Assembly (NCBI GenBank): GCA_027459625.1
Contig: DAIDHP010000010.1
Location: 1-64,000, forward strand
Direction: 5' to 3'
DNA: 64,000 bases
Source: Chthonomonadales bacterium
GTDB lineage: Bacteria; Armatimonadota; Chthonomonadetes; Chthonomonadales; CAJBBX01
Positions within the stretch are counted from its first letter, which is position 1, and each line of letters begins with the position of its first letter. The notes beneath the pieces were generated by a model. The model was not told the DNA's origin. It saw only the letters and a list, made by a program, of their open reading frames with translations, and did not search any database. The position numbers and the translations under genes are program-made. Shown in pieces: positions 35,118 through 43,886 of the stretch.

Positions 35118-35156
35118 GGGGATAGCGATTATCCAACAATATCGCTCGCTATCCCC
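35118..35156 (-). terminator. Terminator candidate of the pilin-lipoprotein unit
   Basis: GGGGATAGCG and CGCTATCCCC form a perfect 10-bp stem. On the minus strand the stem is followed by TTTCATCCCTTT, a weak U-rich tail. It lies 160 bp beyond the lipoprotein stop. The rest of the gap 34962-35316 holds only the palindrome at 35067 and an imperfect AAGCGTT/AACGCTT repeat. Confidence 0.55.
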
Positions 35157-35316
35157 GAGCCCATTGTGCCAAATAGTCATAGCGTCACCTGAATTACCGC
35201 CTGAATGGCATTTTCGAAGGCATGCAATATACGAACTCTTTGCCAACGATACGGCGAATTTCACTGTGTCCATCAGGTGCTTTAATGACCGATTCTTTCC
35301 GTCATCCCTCGCTGCT

Positions 35317-35535
35317 TCAGGGACGAACGGCCCCTTGCTGAGGCGGTTTTGCGCTTTGCGCTTTTTGGATTTGCTTCAATGCTTCAGGCGGGATGTTTTT
35401 GGGTCCTTGAAAGCTAGCCTTGTCCTGGGAGGTCATCGGGCCCCCTCCACTGCTGGAGCAACCCGCCAACCCGCCTCCCAGGACCAATACCGCCGATAAT
35501 ACCATTAGAGTTGATTTAATAATGTCATTCTTCAT
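35317..35535 (-). CDS. Small lipoprotein downstream of the DUF1559 pilin gene
   Basis: This 72-aa protein has a lipoprotein signal ending in LAGC (Cys26), then a Ser/Gly/Pro-rich tail with PPEALKQIQKAQ. The ORF is open from 35571, but AAGGAG lies 8-9 nt before the ATG at 35535. It starts 20 bp after the stop of the DUF1559 pilin gene and is surely in the same transcript. Small lipoproteins and DUF1559 proteins are common neighbours in Planctomycetes and Armatimonadota; their joint role is unknown. Confidence 0.8.
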   Translation of the reverse strand: MKNDIIKSTLMVLSAVLVLGGGLAGCSSSGGGPMTSQDKASFQGPKNIPPEALKQIQKAQSAKPPQQGAVRP

Positions 35536-35554
35536 TGGATATTTCTCCTTGATA

Positions 35555-36394
35555 TTATTGTCTCGTTCCATCCCACATGTTGTTCTGAGGCTGGTTTACA
35601 GGGTCCGGATTGGTGGCGGATGGTTTCATCGCCTTGGCGTGTCCGTCTATGAATAGAAAGTTCGCCATGCCGTTATGCGTGGCGGTGACGCTGCCGTCAG
35701 GTCCGTTTGGCCAGGCTGCCGCAGGGAATTTCGCATCCGGAGTTTGAATCGGACCCCACCATTGAAGCGTGCTGGAAAAAACACCCAGAGGCCCGTAATT
35801 CGATGTGTTGCCCCATGTCCAACCGGAATTCGCCTGATCATATGTCAAGCATTGGTCATTGTGTTTTTCGGACATCAAAATGGTGTCGCTGGGCTGCAAC
35901 ATCGCCGCCATAGTTTGAAAACTGTGATAGAGCCATCCGCTTTGACTTCCGCCTATTCCCATCGGTCCGAGAAGCGGGAATCCGCTGTTCCAGTTGGGTG
36001 AGCAACACCAGTTCGAGCTATAATAACCGTTCACGGCGTAGGAGATTCCCCAACCCTCCCACGCGTTCCCGCCTGTCATCGGCCCGCTGCCGGCATCATC
36101 GGGACACTCATAAACGCCCAGCGATTTGACATAGGGCATGATTTTCTGACACCAAAGATCATTGCCCGTCCAGACCGTTGAACTGAATCCCTCGGGGAAC
36201 GACTCGTCGTAATCCTGAGTGTATTGCATGATTGCTAGCCCCAATTGATTGAGATTCGACAGGCAGGAGATTTGCCTCGCTTTTTCCCTCGCTTGTGCGA
36301 AAACTGGAAACAGAATGGCCGCTAAAATTGCTATAATTGCAATCACAACGAGCAATTCTATCAATGTAAAACCGTTCACAACCCTGCGTTTCAT
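35555..36394 (-). CDS. DUF1559-type prepilin-like protein (H-x9-DG)
   Basis: The N-terminus is a type IV pilin/pseudopilin leader: a short basic segment, then [25 protein letters not shown] with Glu5 of the mature form. It ends in the H-x9-DG element [15 protein letters not shown]. These proteins are abundant in Planctomycetes, Armatimonadota and relatives; pilin or type II secretion use is presumed. Start chosen at 36394 (MKRRVVNG), behind AAAGGAACTC, rather than 36421. The unit is pilin then lipoprotein. Confidence 0.92.
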   Translation of the reverse strand: MKRRVVNGFTLIELLVVIAIIAILAAILFPVFAQAREKARQISCLSNLNQLGLAIMQYTQDYDESFPEGFSSTVWTGNDLWCQKIMPYVKSLGVYECPDDAGSGPMTGGNAWEGWGISYAVNGYYSSNWCCSPNWNSGFPLLGPMGIGGSQSGWLYHSFQTMAAMLQPSDTILMSEKHNDQCLTYDQANSGWTWGNTSNYGPLGVFSSTLQWWGPIQTPDAKFPAAAWPNGPDGSVTATHNGMANFLFIDGHAKAMKPSATNPDPVNQPQNNMWDGTRQ

Positions 36395-36509
36395 TTTAAG
36401 AGTTCCTTTCTTTGTAGTCATAGAAAAAGGTCTTTTTAGAACATGAAAAGTAGAAATTCGATTTAATTTCTAATCGGAGCCTCCTCTCCTTGGGACGTGA
36501 ATTATAGTC

Positions 36510-38822
36510 CTAAATCACAAGTGATAAATCATTGCATCCCTCTGTTGGTGTAAGTGTCAAACCATTCAACCCTTGAACAATGGTCCCGCCATGCGATTCG
36601 GAACAGGAACGGATTCCGACCATGAGGACTTTCCATGGATTTTCGCCAGCGCTAATATTCATATGGATGTTTCCCCCATTCCTTTTGGCGGAGAATTCCA
36701 ACGGGGAATCGGCTGGAACAAGGCATTTCGCCCCATCGCCATCCTCCAACCGATACACCCTGAACTCCACATCCCGCGTGTAATCGTAATCCGGTCTGTT
36801 GTCGTCGCATCCGATTGGCAGGATGGAGTGTGGTCTCACCCAAAGAGGAAGACTTTTGAATCCGTGTCTCTCTCGTATCCAATGCCCCCCTTCGCACTCC
36901 TCGCCGGTTAGGAAATTGGTCCAAACCCCTTCGGGAAGGTAATAGTCCACATCCCCCTCCTTGGAGAATACCGGCGCTACGAGGAGGGAATCGCCTAGCA
37001 TATATTGGCGGTCCAAATAGTCGCAGGTTCGGTCATTGGGAAACTCCATGTACATGGGACGCATTACCGGTACGCCTGTTTCGCTCGCTTCAATCGCCTT
37101 CGCATATAGGTATGGCATCAATCTGCATTTCAGTTTGGTGAAAAATCTCAAAACCTCCACGGATTCCTCATCGAACAACCATGGAACCCGATAGGATGAA
37201 CTGCCGTGCAACCGGCTATGCGAGGAGAGCAATCCGAACGCGATCCATCTTTTGTAAATGTCCGCCTGCGGGGTTCCTTCGAATCCGCCGATATCGTGGC
37301 TCCAGAATCCAAAACCGCACGCACCGAGGGATAAGCCGCCTCTTAGGCTCGTCGCCATTGACTCATAAGTCGAGAAACAATCCCCTCCCCAGTGCACCGG
37401 AAAGCGCTGTCCTCCCACAGTTGCGGAACGTGCGAACAGCACCGCCTCGTTTTTCCCTCGTTTTCGCTCCAACAGATTGAAGACGGTTTTGTTATACAGA
37501 TAGCTGTAAAAGTTGTGCATTCGCGATGAATCGGAGCCGTCATTGTAAATGACATCCGTGGGAATGCGCTCGCCGAAGTCCGTTTTGAACGCATCCACAC
37601 CCATATCCAAGAGCGCCTCCAGTTTTGAGGCGAACCATTCGCAAGCGCTGGGATTGGTGAAATCCACTATCCCCATCCCGGGCTGCCATTGATCGGTCCG
37701 CCACACCATTCCGTCCGGTTTTCTTAGCAAATAGCCATTCCTGCGTCCCTCTTCGAAAAGAGAGGATAGCCCGGCGATATAGGGATTTATCCAAACGCAG
37801 ATATGCAATCCTTTTTCCTTAAGCCGACGAAGCATCCCTTGAGGATCCGGGAAAACCCGGTTGTCCCACTGAAAATCACACCAGTGGAACTCCCGCATCC
37901 AGAAGCAGTCGAAGTGAAACACATGCAGTGGCAAATCCCGCTTAGCCATCTCATCTATTACATCCGTCACCGTTTTCTCATCGTAGTTAGTGGTGAATGA
38001 GGTGGTGAGCCACAAGCCAAAAGACCATGCAGGGGGCAATGCGGGTTTTCCGGTGAGTTGCGTGTATTTTCGGAGGATATCCTTCGGAGAGGGCCCGTAT
38101 ATCACGAAATACTCCATCTCCTCGCCGGGCACGCTGAATTGCACTCTCGAAACCTTCTCGGTTGCAACTTCGAAGGATACCTTTCCGGGATGATTTACGA
38201 ATACGCCGTATCCGCGATTGGTCATGTAAAACGGGATGTTCTTATATGCCTGTTCGCTCTCCGCGCCTCCATCCCTGTTCCAGATATCCACGGATTGTCC
38301 GTTTTTGACGAACGAGGTGAATCTCTCCCCCAATCCGTAAACGCACTCCCCAACGCTCAAATTGAGACGTTCCAGCATATAGGAGCCGTCACCATCCACC
38401 ACCGCGTATCCCGCATCGTCAGTTCCGCTAAAAGTAAGGATATGTTCATCGCCATCAAACTCGAGTTTCCATGGTTCCTTTTTGTGCAATCTCGCCGTCA
38501 ATGCGCCGCTTTTGTATGCGAGCCATTCGGTGGATTCCTCGATGACTCCCGAGAATTCCGGGTTGTCGAAGATGTCGAAGGACGGAGAGTGCGCGGAGCG
38601 CTCATCAAAATGGGAGATATGGACGGAGATGATATCGGGAAGGGGAGCGTGAAACCGTATCCGCAACAGAGGTCCATTCAAGGTGTCTCCACGATGGCGA
38701 ATGGCGTTGACAGGCGCGAGCGAGGTCAATTCGCCGTCTCTCACGAATGATTCATAGGCTTGTTTCGGAGAGAAGACGCGGGTTCCTGGTTGCATCATCC
38801 AATTACCATCAGTGAATTTCAT
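36510..38822 (-). CDS. yicI: GH31 alpha-xylosidase (YicI-like)
   Basis: The N-terminus MKFTDGNWMMQPG matches the YicI family, and nucleophile Asp415 in AFKTDFGERIP and acid/base Asp481 in HWGGDCFSTYES fall within a residue of the E. coli positions. The 770-aa length is also that of YicI. There is no signal peptide, so it acts in the cytoplasm on imported alpha-xylosides such as isoprimeverose from xyloglucan. With GH44 and GH5 outside, this forms a coherent xyloglucan route. It is preceded by an excellent promoter flanked by two palindromic operators. Confidence 0.92.
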   Translation of the reverse strand: MKFTDGNWMMQPGTRVFSPKQAYESFVRDGELTSLAPVNAIRHRGDTLNGPLLRIRFHAPLPDIISVHISHFDERSAHSPSFDIFDNPEFSGVIEESTEWLAYKSGALTARLHKKEPWKLEFDGDEHILTFSGTDDAGYAVVDGDGSYMLERLNLSVGECVYGLGERFTSFVKNGQSVDIWNRDGGAESEQAYKNIPFYMTNRGYGVFVNHPGKVSFEVATEKVSRVQFSVPGEEMEYFVIYGPSPKDILRKYTQLTGKPALPPAWSFGLWLTTSFTTNYDEKTVTDVIDEMAKRDLPLHVFHFDCFWMREFHWCDFQWDNRVFPDPQGMLRRLKEKGLHICVWINPYIAGLSSLFEEGRRNGYLLRKPDGMVWRTDQWQPGMGIVDFTNPSACEWFASKLEALLDMGVDAFKTDFGERIPTDVIYNDGSDSSRMHNFYSYLYNKTVFNLLERKRGKNEAVLFARSATVGGQRFPVHWGGDCFSTYESMATSLRGGLSLGACGFGFWSHDIGGFEGTPQADIYKRWIAFGLLSSHSRLHGSSSYRVPWLFDEESVEVLRFFTKLKCRLMPYLYAKAIEASETGVPVMRPMYMEFPNDRTCDYLDRQYMLGDSLLVAPVFSKEGDVDYYLPEGVWTNFLTGEECEGGHWIRERHGFKSLPLWVRPHSILPIGCDDNRPDYDYTRDVEFRVYRLEDGDGAKCLVPADSPLEFSAKRNGGNIHMNISAGENPWKVLMVGIRSCSESHGGTIVQGLNGLTLTPTEGCNDLSLVI

Positions 38823-38870
38823 AGCTTGAAACGCTCACCCTTTGGCTTGACATGGCGATAACGCATTACA

Positions 38871-38884
38871 ATTTACCGATAAAT
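38871..38884. promoter_or_regulatory. LacI-type operator O2 in the GH31 leader
   Basis: ATTTACCGATAAAT is a near-perfect palindrome with a central CG, the form LacI-family repressors bind. It lies about 20-35 nt downstream of the predicted GH31 transcription start. The matching site O1 is 73 bp away centre to centre. Confidence 0.7.
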
Positions 38885-38905
38885 CATAAACCATTTAACA
38901 CCCTA

Positions 38906-38941
38906 CATCAATATTATAAGCTATGTAAAATCAAAATGCAA
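38906..38941 (-). promoter_or_regulatory. Sigma70-type promoter of the GH31 gene
   Basis: On the minus strand TTGCAT (38936-38941) and TATAAT (38913-38918) are separated by exactly 17 nt. The -10 box is consensus. Transcription should begin near 38906, about 80 nt before the ATG. Confidence 0.75.
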
Positions 38942-38943
38942 GC

Positions 38944-38957
38944 ATTTACCGGTAAAT
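38944..38957. promoter_or_regulatory. LacI-type operator O1 abutting the GH31 -35 box
   Basis: ATTTACCGGTAAAT is a perfect 14-bp palindrome ending 2 bp from the -35 element. Together with O2 it brackets the promoter. The rest of the divergent gap up to the beta-helix gene at 39198 shows no further clear signal. Confidence 0.75.
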
Positions 38958-39197
38958 CTGATTAAATCGTTCATTTTTTTTATTTGATAATAGCTATTGA
39001 TCTGATTTAATGGGGGCGTCGAAGGCTTTTTCCTCTCAAACACTGAGCCGAATTTCACCGTTATGTCCCATCCTGCGCGCAATTTCCTTGCTGACGTCAA
39101 CAACACCGAAGAGTAGCGTTATGTCGTAACCTATCTTGCGGAGTTGATAAAAGATGCGGTAGTCTTCATGATATCTCGATCCAGTCAGGAGACAGTG

Positions 39198-42038
39198 ATG
39201 AAATCCTCCTTATTATTGCCGTCCGTCACTTTGCTTGCGTTGTTAATGGCGCCCGTTCTCTCATTCGCAGTCGAATGGTCCCATCCCGTCCCTGAACCTT
39301 CCGTTCCCGGCTCCGCTTTTTATCCGCGGATACCCAAGGTTGCAAGGTTAGAGCCGGGAAACTCGGAAATCTACAGTTATACGCGCGACGCTGGGCCGGA
39401 CGAATCGTTTTTCATCGCCGGAGGCGACTTATCCTCGGACATAACAATGTGGGGAGTGGATTCCGACAATCCCGCAGGCGTGGCGTTTAAACCCCGGATA
39501 CAACAGGCGGATCGGGATGGCGTCATCGCCACGATTCCGGATTCTCGTCCGAACGGACTTTTCTTCGCGTGGGTGAACGGCAAGGAGGGGGCAAGCAATA
39601 TAATTCGTTTGAACGCCCCCGAACCGTGGTGGTGCGGGCCCGACATCGCCCATCCCGATGAGACCGTTCGGATTTTTGGAAGACGATTGACGGAATTGCC
39701 CGACAACGTTACGGCGTATGTCTATCTTTGCAAGCCGGGGATGAAAGGCCAATGGATGCAGGTTTTGAACCCGTCGCAGTATGCGGTGAGTTTCCAAATT
39801 CCCACGGCATTCAAACCCGGAGATTATCAGGTTTGGGTCTATGCGGGGATGGGAGGGGAGTCGGGGTGGGGCGGTCCCGTGTCCCTAAGGATAACCCCCG
39901 AACCTGCGGCTCGAAAAGTGATTCATTTTCAGTCGGTTGAGGGCGGATTGAGGCTGCAAAAACTGTTGGATTCCGCTCACCCCAACGAGGTTGTCAAAAT
40001 ATCCCCGGGAAACATCACTCTGCTTCGCACTCTTCGAATCCCAGCCGGAGTTGTGTTGACGGGATCGGGAATGGAGCGGACAATTATGCGTTTATCCTCC
40101 TCAGGAAAGGGAAGGCTCGTTCGGCGCACCTCCGGATGGAATATGGCGATTGCCGAGTTGCAGGATATCGGCGATCGTTTGATCTATCGTATCCGCGCCC
40201 CTCGGTCGGGGAAATGGAGTTTGTGGATGCGCTATGCCGCCGACGATTCCGGTTACGGTTATGGCATGAGCGACAGAACGGAAATGATTGTAAACGGTGA
40301 CGAGAGAGTTCCCTTATCTCCGGTGCCGAATACATCCGGCTGGGGGGATTTCGAATGGACCAAGTGCTCAGTTCTCACCTTGAAAAAGGGGGAGAACACC
40401 CTGGAGTGGAGAAACGTGAAAGGCGGAGGATTGAACCTCGATGCGTTCGTCCTCGCTAAAAGCCCAAACTGGAAACCAGATGATTTAAAATCAATCAAGA
40501 GCGGATCCGACTTGATCGTTTTTCAGGCTGAGGCGGTTGACAAGGCGATCACCAAGCAAGCCGAATTTCCAAGTGAGGGTTCCCCGGTGGTCTGGTTATC
40601 GGGGGGTAACTCGGGACTGGAGTATTTAAGCGTTTTCGGGAACGCCAGAGTCACGACCGGTGTGGAGGTGAAATCCCCCGTTCCATTGGGTTGGGTTCAC
40701 GGAGGAGTGATCCGAGGAGTGGAAGTGGCGGATGTGGACGGAAAATGGGACGAGAACATCGGTTTGCATTTGCGACGAGTGGATCATTTTCTGGTGACGA
40801 AATGCCGTTTCACCGGTCGTGCGCCCATATTCTTCAGCGGAGCACGGCAATGCGAGGTTAGCGATAATCTATGCTACCCCGCCACACGGTTCGGGGGGAA
40901 CGCCGAGGCTGCATTGCTGAGCCGCACGGAGCCGTTGGAACAATGCCGTATTGAAAACAATGCCATCGTGGGGTCGAGATTTGCAGGAGGACCAACGGCT
41001 CGCAGGCTGATATGGTTCTCCACCGGACATGGTTCGGTGGATGAAAATTGGATATATGGCAATCGCGGCGAACATTGCCGATTCGGAGGCGTCGCCGGAA
41101 CGGATCAAAACGTAGGGGAGACCATTCTGTTTGAATCCAATATGCGCCTTGCGTATTACGGGTCGCCCGTGGCGGTATATCCCGATGGCATAACCCTTCC
41201 GCCATCCGCCTATAACCCCCCTTTGAAGGATGACGGCACGGTGGAACCTCCTTTGGGGGAGTATTACATTTGCGTCCTTCATGGGGTCGGAATAGGACAG
41301 GCTCGAAGAGTTGTTGGCAGGAACGGGGCTGTGCTTCTTCTTGATCGACCTTGGCGCGTTCCTCCAACTCCCTCATCCGTTGTGGTTATGGAGCCGATGT
41401 TTGCGCGAAACCTGGTGATCGGGAATGAGACCGTGGACGGCATGTGCGGCATCCAGTTATGGATCGGCGGCGTGGAGAACGTCTACGCGAATAATATCAT
41501 CAAAAGAGAGCGCAGAGAGGGGGTGTACCTATTCGCAGCGGCTAGCACGCTTGACGAGAGTATGCCCAATCAATGGAACGCAGGTATCGGTCCTTTACTG
41601 TACAACACAGTGGAGGGAAACACGGCGGATCGCACCGCTCAGGCGTTCTCGCTGATGGCGGATAGCAAATTGCCCGCAGCAAACGATTCAAAACTCGTCC
41701 TCGCAATAGGCAACGTTTTTCGCTACAACACCGGGACTAATAGCAGAATATCCGGTCTATCGATCTACGCAGGTTCCTCCTCTCCGAATGCGAAACCATA
41801 CAAGGCGGTCATCGGCACGATAGCGGAATTCAATGTGATGCGCGATCAGACGACAGCATACAGCGCCGGGGATTGGGTGTGGGACACCCTCTTTCGCCGT
41901 GATCACGCCTACTTCTGGGACGTGCCCGCAGGGGAAAAGCCTGTCGGATTCGACACAAACGGTTCCGCAAACACGGTGTTGAAGGAGAACAACATCGAAG
42001 ACCTTGTCGGAGACGAAATCCCCAACTCGCAACCTTAA
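39198..42038 (+). CDS. Large exported beta-helix protein with inserted CBM-like module
   Basis: A signal peptide (MKSSLLLPSVTLLALLMAPVL) is followed by an N-terminal Ig-like region, a beta-helix entry (LQKLLDSAHPNEVVKISPGN, LTGSGMERT), an inserted beta-sandwich at about residues 320-445 resembling carbohydrate-binding module 35-like folds (GKWSLWMRYAADDSGYGYG), and then many beta-helix coils (VTKCRFTGRAPIFFSGARQC). The architecture suggests binding and cleavage of a polysaccharide; the family is not assignable. AGGAG lies 6 nt before the ATG at 39198, while the ORF start at 39144 lacks a site (946 aa). It is divergent from GH31 and may share its regulation. Confidence 0.78.
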   Translation: MKSSLLLPSVTLLALLMAPVLSFAVEWSHPVPEPSVPGSAFYPRIPKVARLEPGNSEIYSYTRDAGPDESFFIAGGDLSSDITMWGVDSDNPAGVAFKPRIQQADRDGVIATIPDSRPNGLFFAWVNGKEGASNIIRLNAPEPWWCGPDIAHPDETVRIFGRRLTELPDNVTAYVYLCKPGMKGQWMQVLNPSQYAVSFQIPTAFKPGDYQVWVYAGMGGESGWGGPVSLRITPEPAARKVIHFQSVEGGLRLQKLLDSAHPNEVVKISPGNITLLRTLRIPAGVVLTGSGMERTIMRLSSSGKGRLVRRTSGWNMAIAELQDIGDRLIYRIRAPRSGKWSLWMRYAADDSGYGYGMSDRTEMIVNGDERVPLSPVPNTSGWGDFEWTKCSVLTLKKGENTLEWRNVKGGGLNLDAFVLAKSPNWKPDDLKSIKSGSDLIVFQAEAVDKAITKQAEFPSEGSPVVWLSGGNSGLEYLSVFGNARVTTGVEVKSPVPLGWVHGGVIRGVEVADVDGKWDENIGLHLRRVDHFLVTKCRFTGRAPIFFSGARQCEVSDNLCYPATRFGGNAEAALLSRTEPLEQCRIENNAIVGSRFAGGPTARRLIWFSTGHGSVDENWIYGNRGEHCRFGGVAGTDQNVGETILFESNMRLAYYGSPVAVYPDGITLPPSAYNPPLKDDGTVEPPLGEYYICVLHGVGIGQARRVVGRNGAVLLLDRPWRVPPTPSSVVVMEPMFARNLVIGNETVDGMCGIQLWIGGVENVYANNIIKRERREGVYLFAAASTLDESMPNQWNAGIGPLLYNTVEGNTADRTAQAFSLMADSKLPAANDSKLVLAIGNVFRYNTGTNSRISGLSIYAGSSSPNAKPYKAVIGTIAEFNVMRDQTTAYSAGDWVWDTLFRRDHAYFWDVPAGEKPVGFDTNGSANTVLKENNIEDLVGDEIPNSQP

Positions 42039-42043
42039 TCAGT

Positions 42044-42081
42044 ATCTGTCGGATCGGACCGACCGGTCCGATCCGACAGAT
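42044..42081. terminator. Long perfect palindrome after the beta-helix gene
   Basis: The arms ATCTGTCGGATCGGACCG and CGGTCCGATCCGACAGAT are exact 18-bp complements separated by 2 nt. The repeat starts 5 bp after the stop codon and lies 22 bp before the Pho box. It has no U-tract, so it may act as a strong hairpin terminator or roadblock, or it may be a mobile palindrome. Confidence 0.6.
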
Positions 42082-42102
42082 CAGCCTGCCCGACCCATGC
42101 CT

Positions 42103-42161
42103 TTAAACAATATTTAACCCCACCTTAACATTACCTTAAAACTCGCCTGCCACACTATAAC
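42103..42161 (+). promoter_or_regulatory. Pho box (four TTAAm repeats, 11-bp period) and -10 box
   Basis: TTAAA, TTAAC, TTAAC and TTAAA begin at 42103, 42114, 42125 and 42136, exactly one helical turn apart. They are followed by a -10 candidate TATAAC at 42156-42161. This is the arrangement of two tandem PhoB/PhoP-type boxes replacing a -35 element. All genes downstream are phosphate-uptake genes, and the PhoB-type regulator is encoded in the same locus. Confidence 0.85.
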
Positions 42162-42207
42162 CGTTGGCAATTCTGCCATCGCATTATTCTTCAAAAGGAG
42201 GAAAGAG

Positions 42208-43833
42208 ATGAGGCGAATTTCCCAGGCGCTGGTGATGATGGCGTTGCTGCTGACCATCATCGCTTCACCGGGTTGGTCTCAAGTGGCAAGCGATGTTCCC
42301 CCGGGAAACTGGGCGTACAAAGCCGTTGAGGACCTAGCATCGAAAGGTTTGATCAAAGGCTATCCGCCGAACGGGAATTTCTTCGGAAAACGAACCGTAA
42401 CCCGATACGAGATGGCTACGATCATTCAGAGGGTGCTGATACGAGTGGATGAACTGCTGGCGAACAAAGCGGATAAATCGGAGATCAACAACACTCCGAA
42501 ATCCGTGCTGACCCCGGCAGAGGTGGGTGAGATTAGAAAATTGGCTGACCATTACAGGGTGGAATTAACGGTCATCCAGACGGATATGACAAAAGCCCAA
42601 AGCGACATCGCCACATTGCAAACAGAAGTGGAGGGGCTGAAGAGCGCTGTCGCCGCAAACCAGCAAGCGACGGAAAAGAACACCGGGAATATCGCCAACC
42701 TCAGTCATGGGGTGAAAAGCGTCACTGAGACGGAAAAGGAACAAGCCGCCCGTATTACCAAATTGGCGGACACCAAAGTCTCCGCAGGCGACGGTAAAAT
42801 TCAAATCAACGGTGACGAGCAGATTTGGTTCCAAGGTTCGACCCAAAACGATAACGCAAGCCCTTCGGGTGGGTTTCAAGCCAACGGTTTTCGTTTGCGG
42901 CGCATGGAGTTGAAACTAACGGGGCAGATTAACAACCGCTCCTACTGGGATGTCTTATTCGATCTCTCGAAAAGTCTTTCCGGCTCCATCACACGGGATA
43001 AGAACGGCAATCCAACCGGTGTGTCACTGGACGCTACGAAGAATGTGCTTCAGGACATGTTCGTTGGATGGAAGCTCACCCCCAACCTGGCTTTCGAGGT
43101 GGGACAGCAGCATTTGCCGCTGGGTCTGGAGGGACTGACACCCTCGACCCACCTTCTGACGGTGGAGCGCTCCATCATGAACCTGTTGCCAACCAACGAT
43201 GGGCGTTACTCGGATATACGCGACATCGGAGCCCTCATGCGTTACACCAATCCGCAAATCGAGGGGGAGTTGGCGGTTTTTAATGACGGCGGCAACCTGC
43301 AGAATCAAACGGACAATAATAACAGCAAGGAGATTATTTGGCACGGCGTGTACAATGGCCTGCGTTATGTCTCTTTCGGAGCCTCCCAGGTGATTAGCGG
43401 GGGGGTTCAGGTGCCTAACGCACCGCAAACCACGCTGCGTGATCGCCTCGGATTCCAGTTGTCCGCCAAGTACGGTCGAAACCAACTCGAGGCCGAGTAC
43501 GAGCAGGGCAGAGACGGCGGGTTTTTCAACAGCGTCTTCAGTCCCGATATTAAATCGCAGGGCGGCTATGTCACCTACGCATACAAGCTTGCGCCATCCT
43601 GGCAACTTGTGGGTAGAGGGGAATATTGGAACCCGAATCGCGAAGCGCATGGCGTCGATTACGTATCGGAATATGACATGACGCTTGGTTTGAATTACTT
43701 CATCGCCGGACACAATTCGGAGATACAGGCGAACTGGGTCCGCAAGAATATCAACGACCCGAATGGACTGCAAACCAGCGTGCTTGGAGCGGACAGAAAT
43801 CTGTTCCTGATCAATTTCCAGCAAGCGTTTTAA
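42208..43833 (+). CDS. SLH-domain outer-membrane porin of phosphate-selective OprO/OprP type
   Basis: A signal peptide ends near GWSQ. One SLH domain follows (WAYKAVEDLASKGLIKGYPP, TRYEMATIIQRVL), then a helical coiled-coil linker (about residues 95-190), then a beta-barrel of OprO/OprP-like sequence (FRLRRMELKLTGQINNRSYW, GLEGLTPSTHLLTVERSIM) ending in a terminal phenylalanine (NFQQAF), as outer-membrane barrels do. The SLH domain would tether the outer membrane to the cell wall. The Pho box upstream and pstS downstream indicate phosphate or polyphosphate uptake. AAAAGGAGG precedes the ATG. Confidence 0.88.
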   Translation: MRRISQALVMMALLLTIIASPGWSQVASDVPPGNWAYKAVEDLASKGLIKGYPPNGNFFGKRTVTRYEMATIIQRVLIRVDELLANKADKSEINNTPKSVLTPAEVGEIRKLADHYRVELTVIQTDMTKAQSDIATLQTEVEGLKSAVAANQQATEKNTGNIANLSHGVKSVTETEKEQAARITKLADTKVSAGDGKIQINGDEQIWFQGSTQNDNASPSGGFQANGFRLRRMELKLTGQINNRSYWDVLFDLSKSLSGSITRDKNGNPTGVSLDATKNVLQDMFVGWKLTPNLAFEVGQQHLPLGLEGLTPSTHLLTVERSIMNLLPTNDGRYSDIRDIGALMRYTNPQIEGELAVFNDGGNLQNQTDNNNSKEIIWHGVYNGLRYVSFGASQVISGGVQVPNAPQTTLRDRLGFQLSAKYGRNQLEAEYEQGRDGGFFNSVFSPDIKSQGGYVTYAYKLAPSWQLVGRGEYWNPNREAHGVDYVSEYDMTLGLNYFIAGHNSEIQANWVRKNINDPNGLQTSVLGADRNLFLINFQQAF

Positions 43834-43848
43834 GATGAATATAAATTC

Positions 43849-43870
43849 GAGGGAAGGATTTCCTTCCCTC
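43849..43870 (+). promoter_or_regulatory. Intercistronic hairpin between porin gene and pstS
   Basis: GAGGGAAGG and CCTTCCCTC form a 9-bp perfect stem with a 4-nt loop, ending 3 nt before the pstS ribosome-binding site. It probably affects mRNA processing or differential expression rather than acting as a terminator, as no U-tract follows. Confidence 0.5.
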
Positions 43871-43886
43871 CAAGGAGACAAGGATA

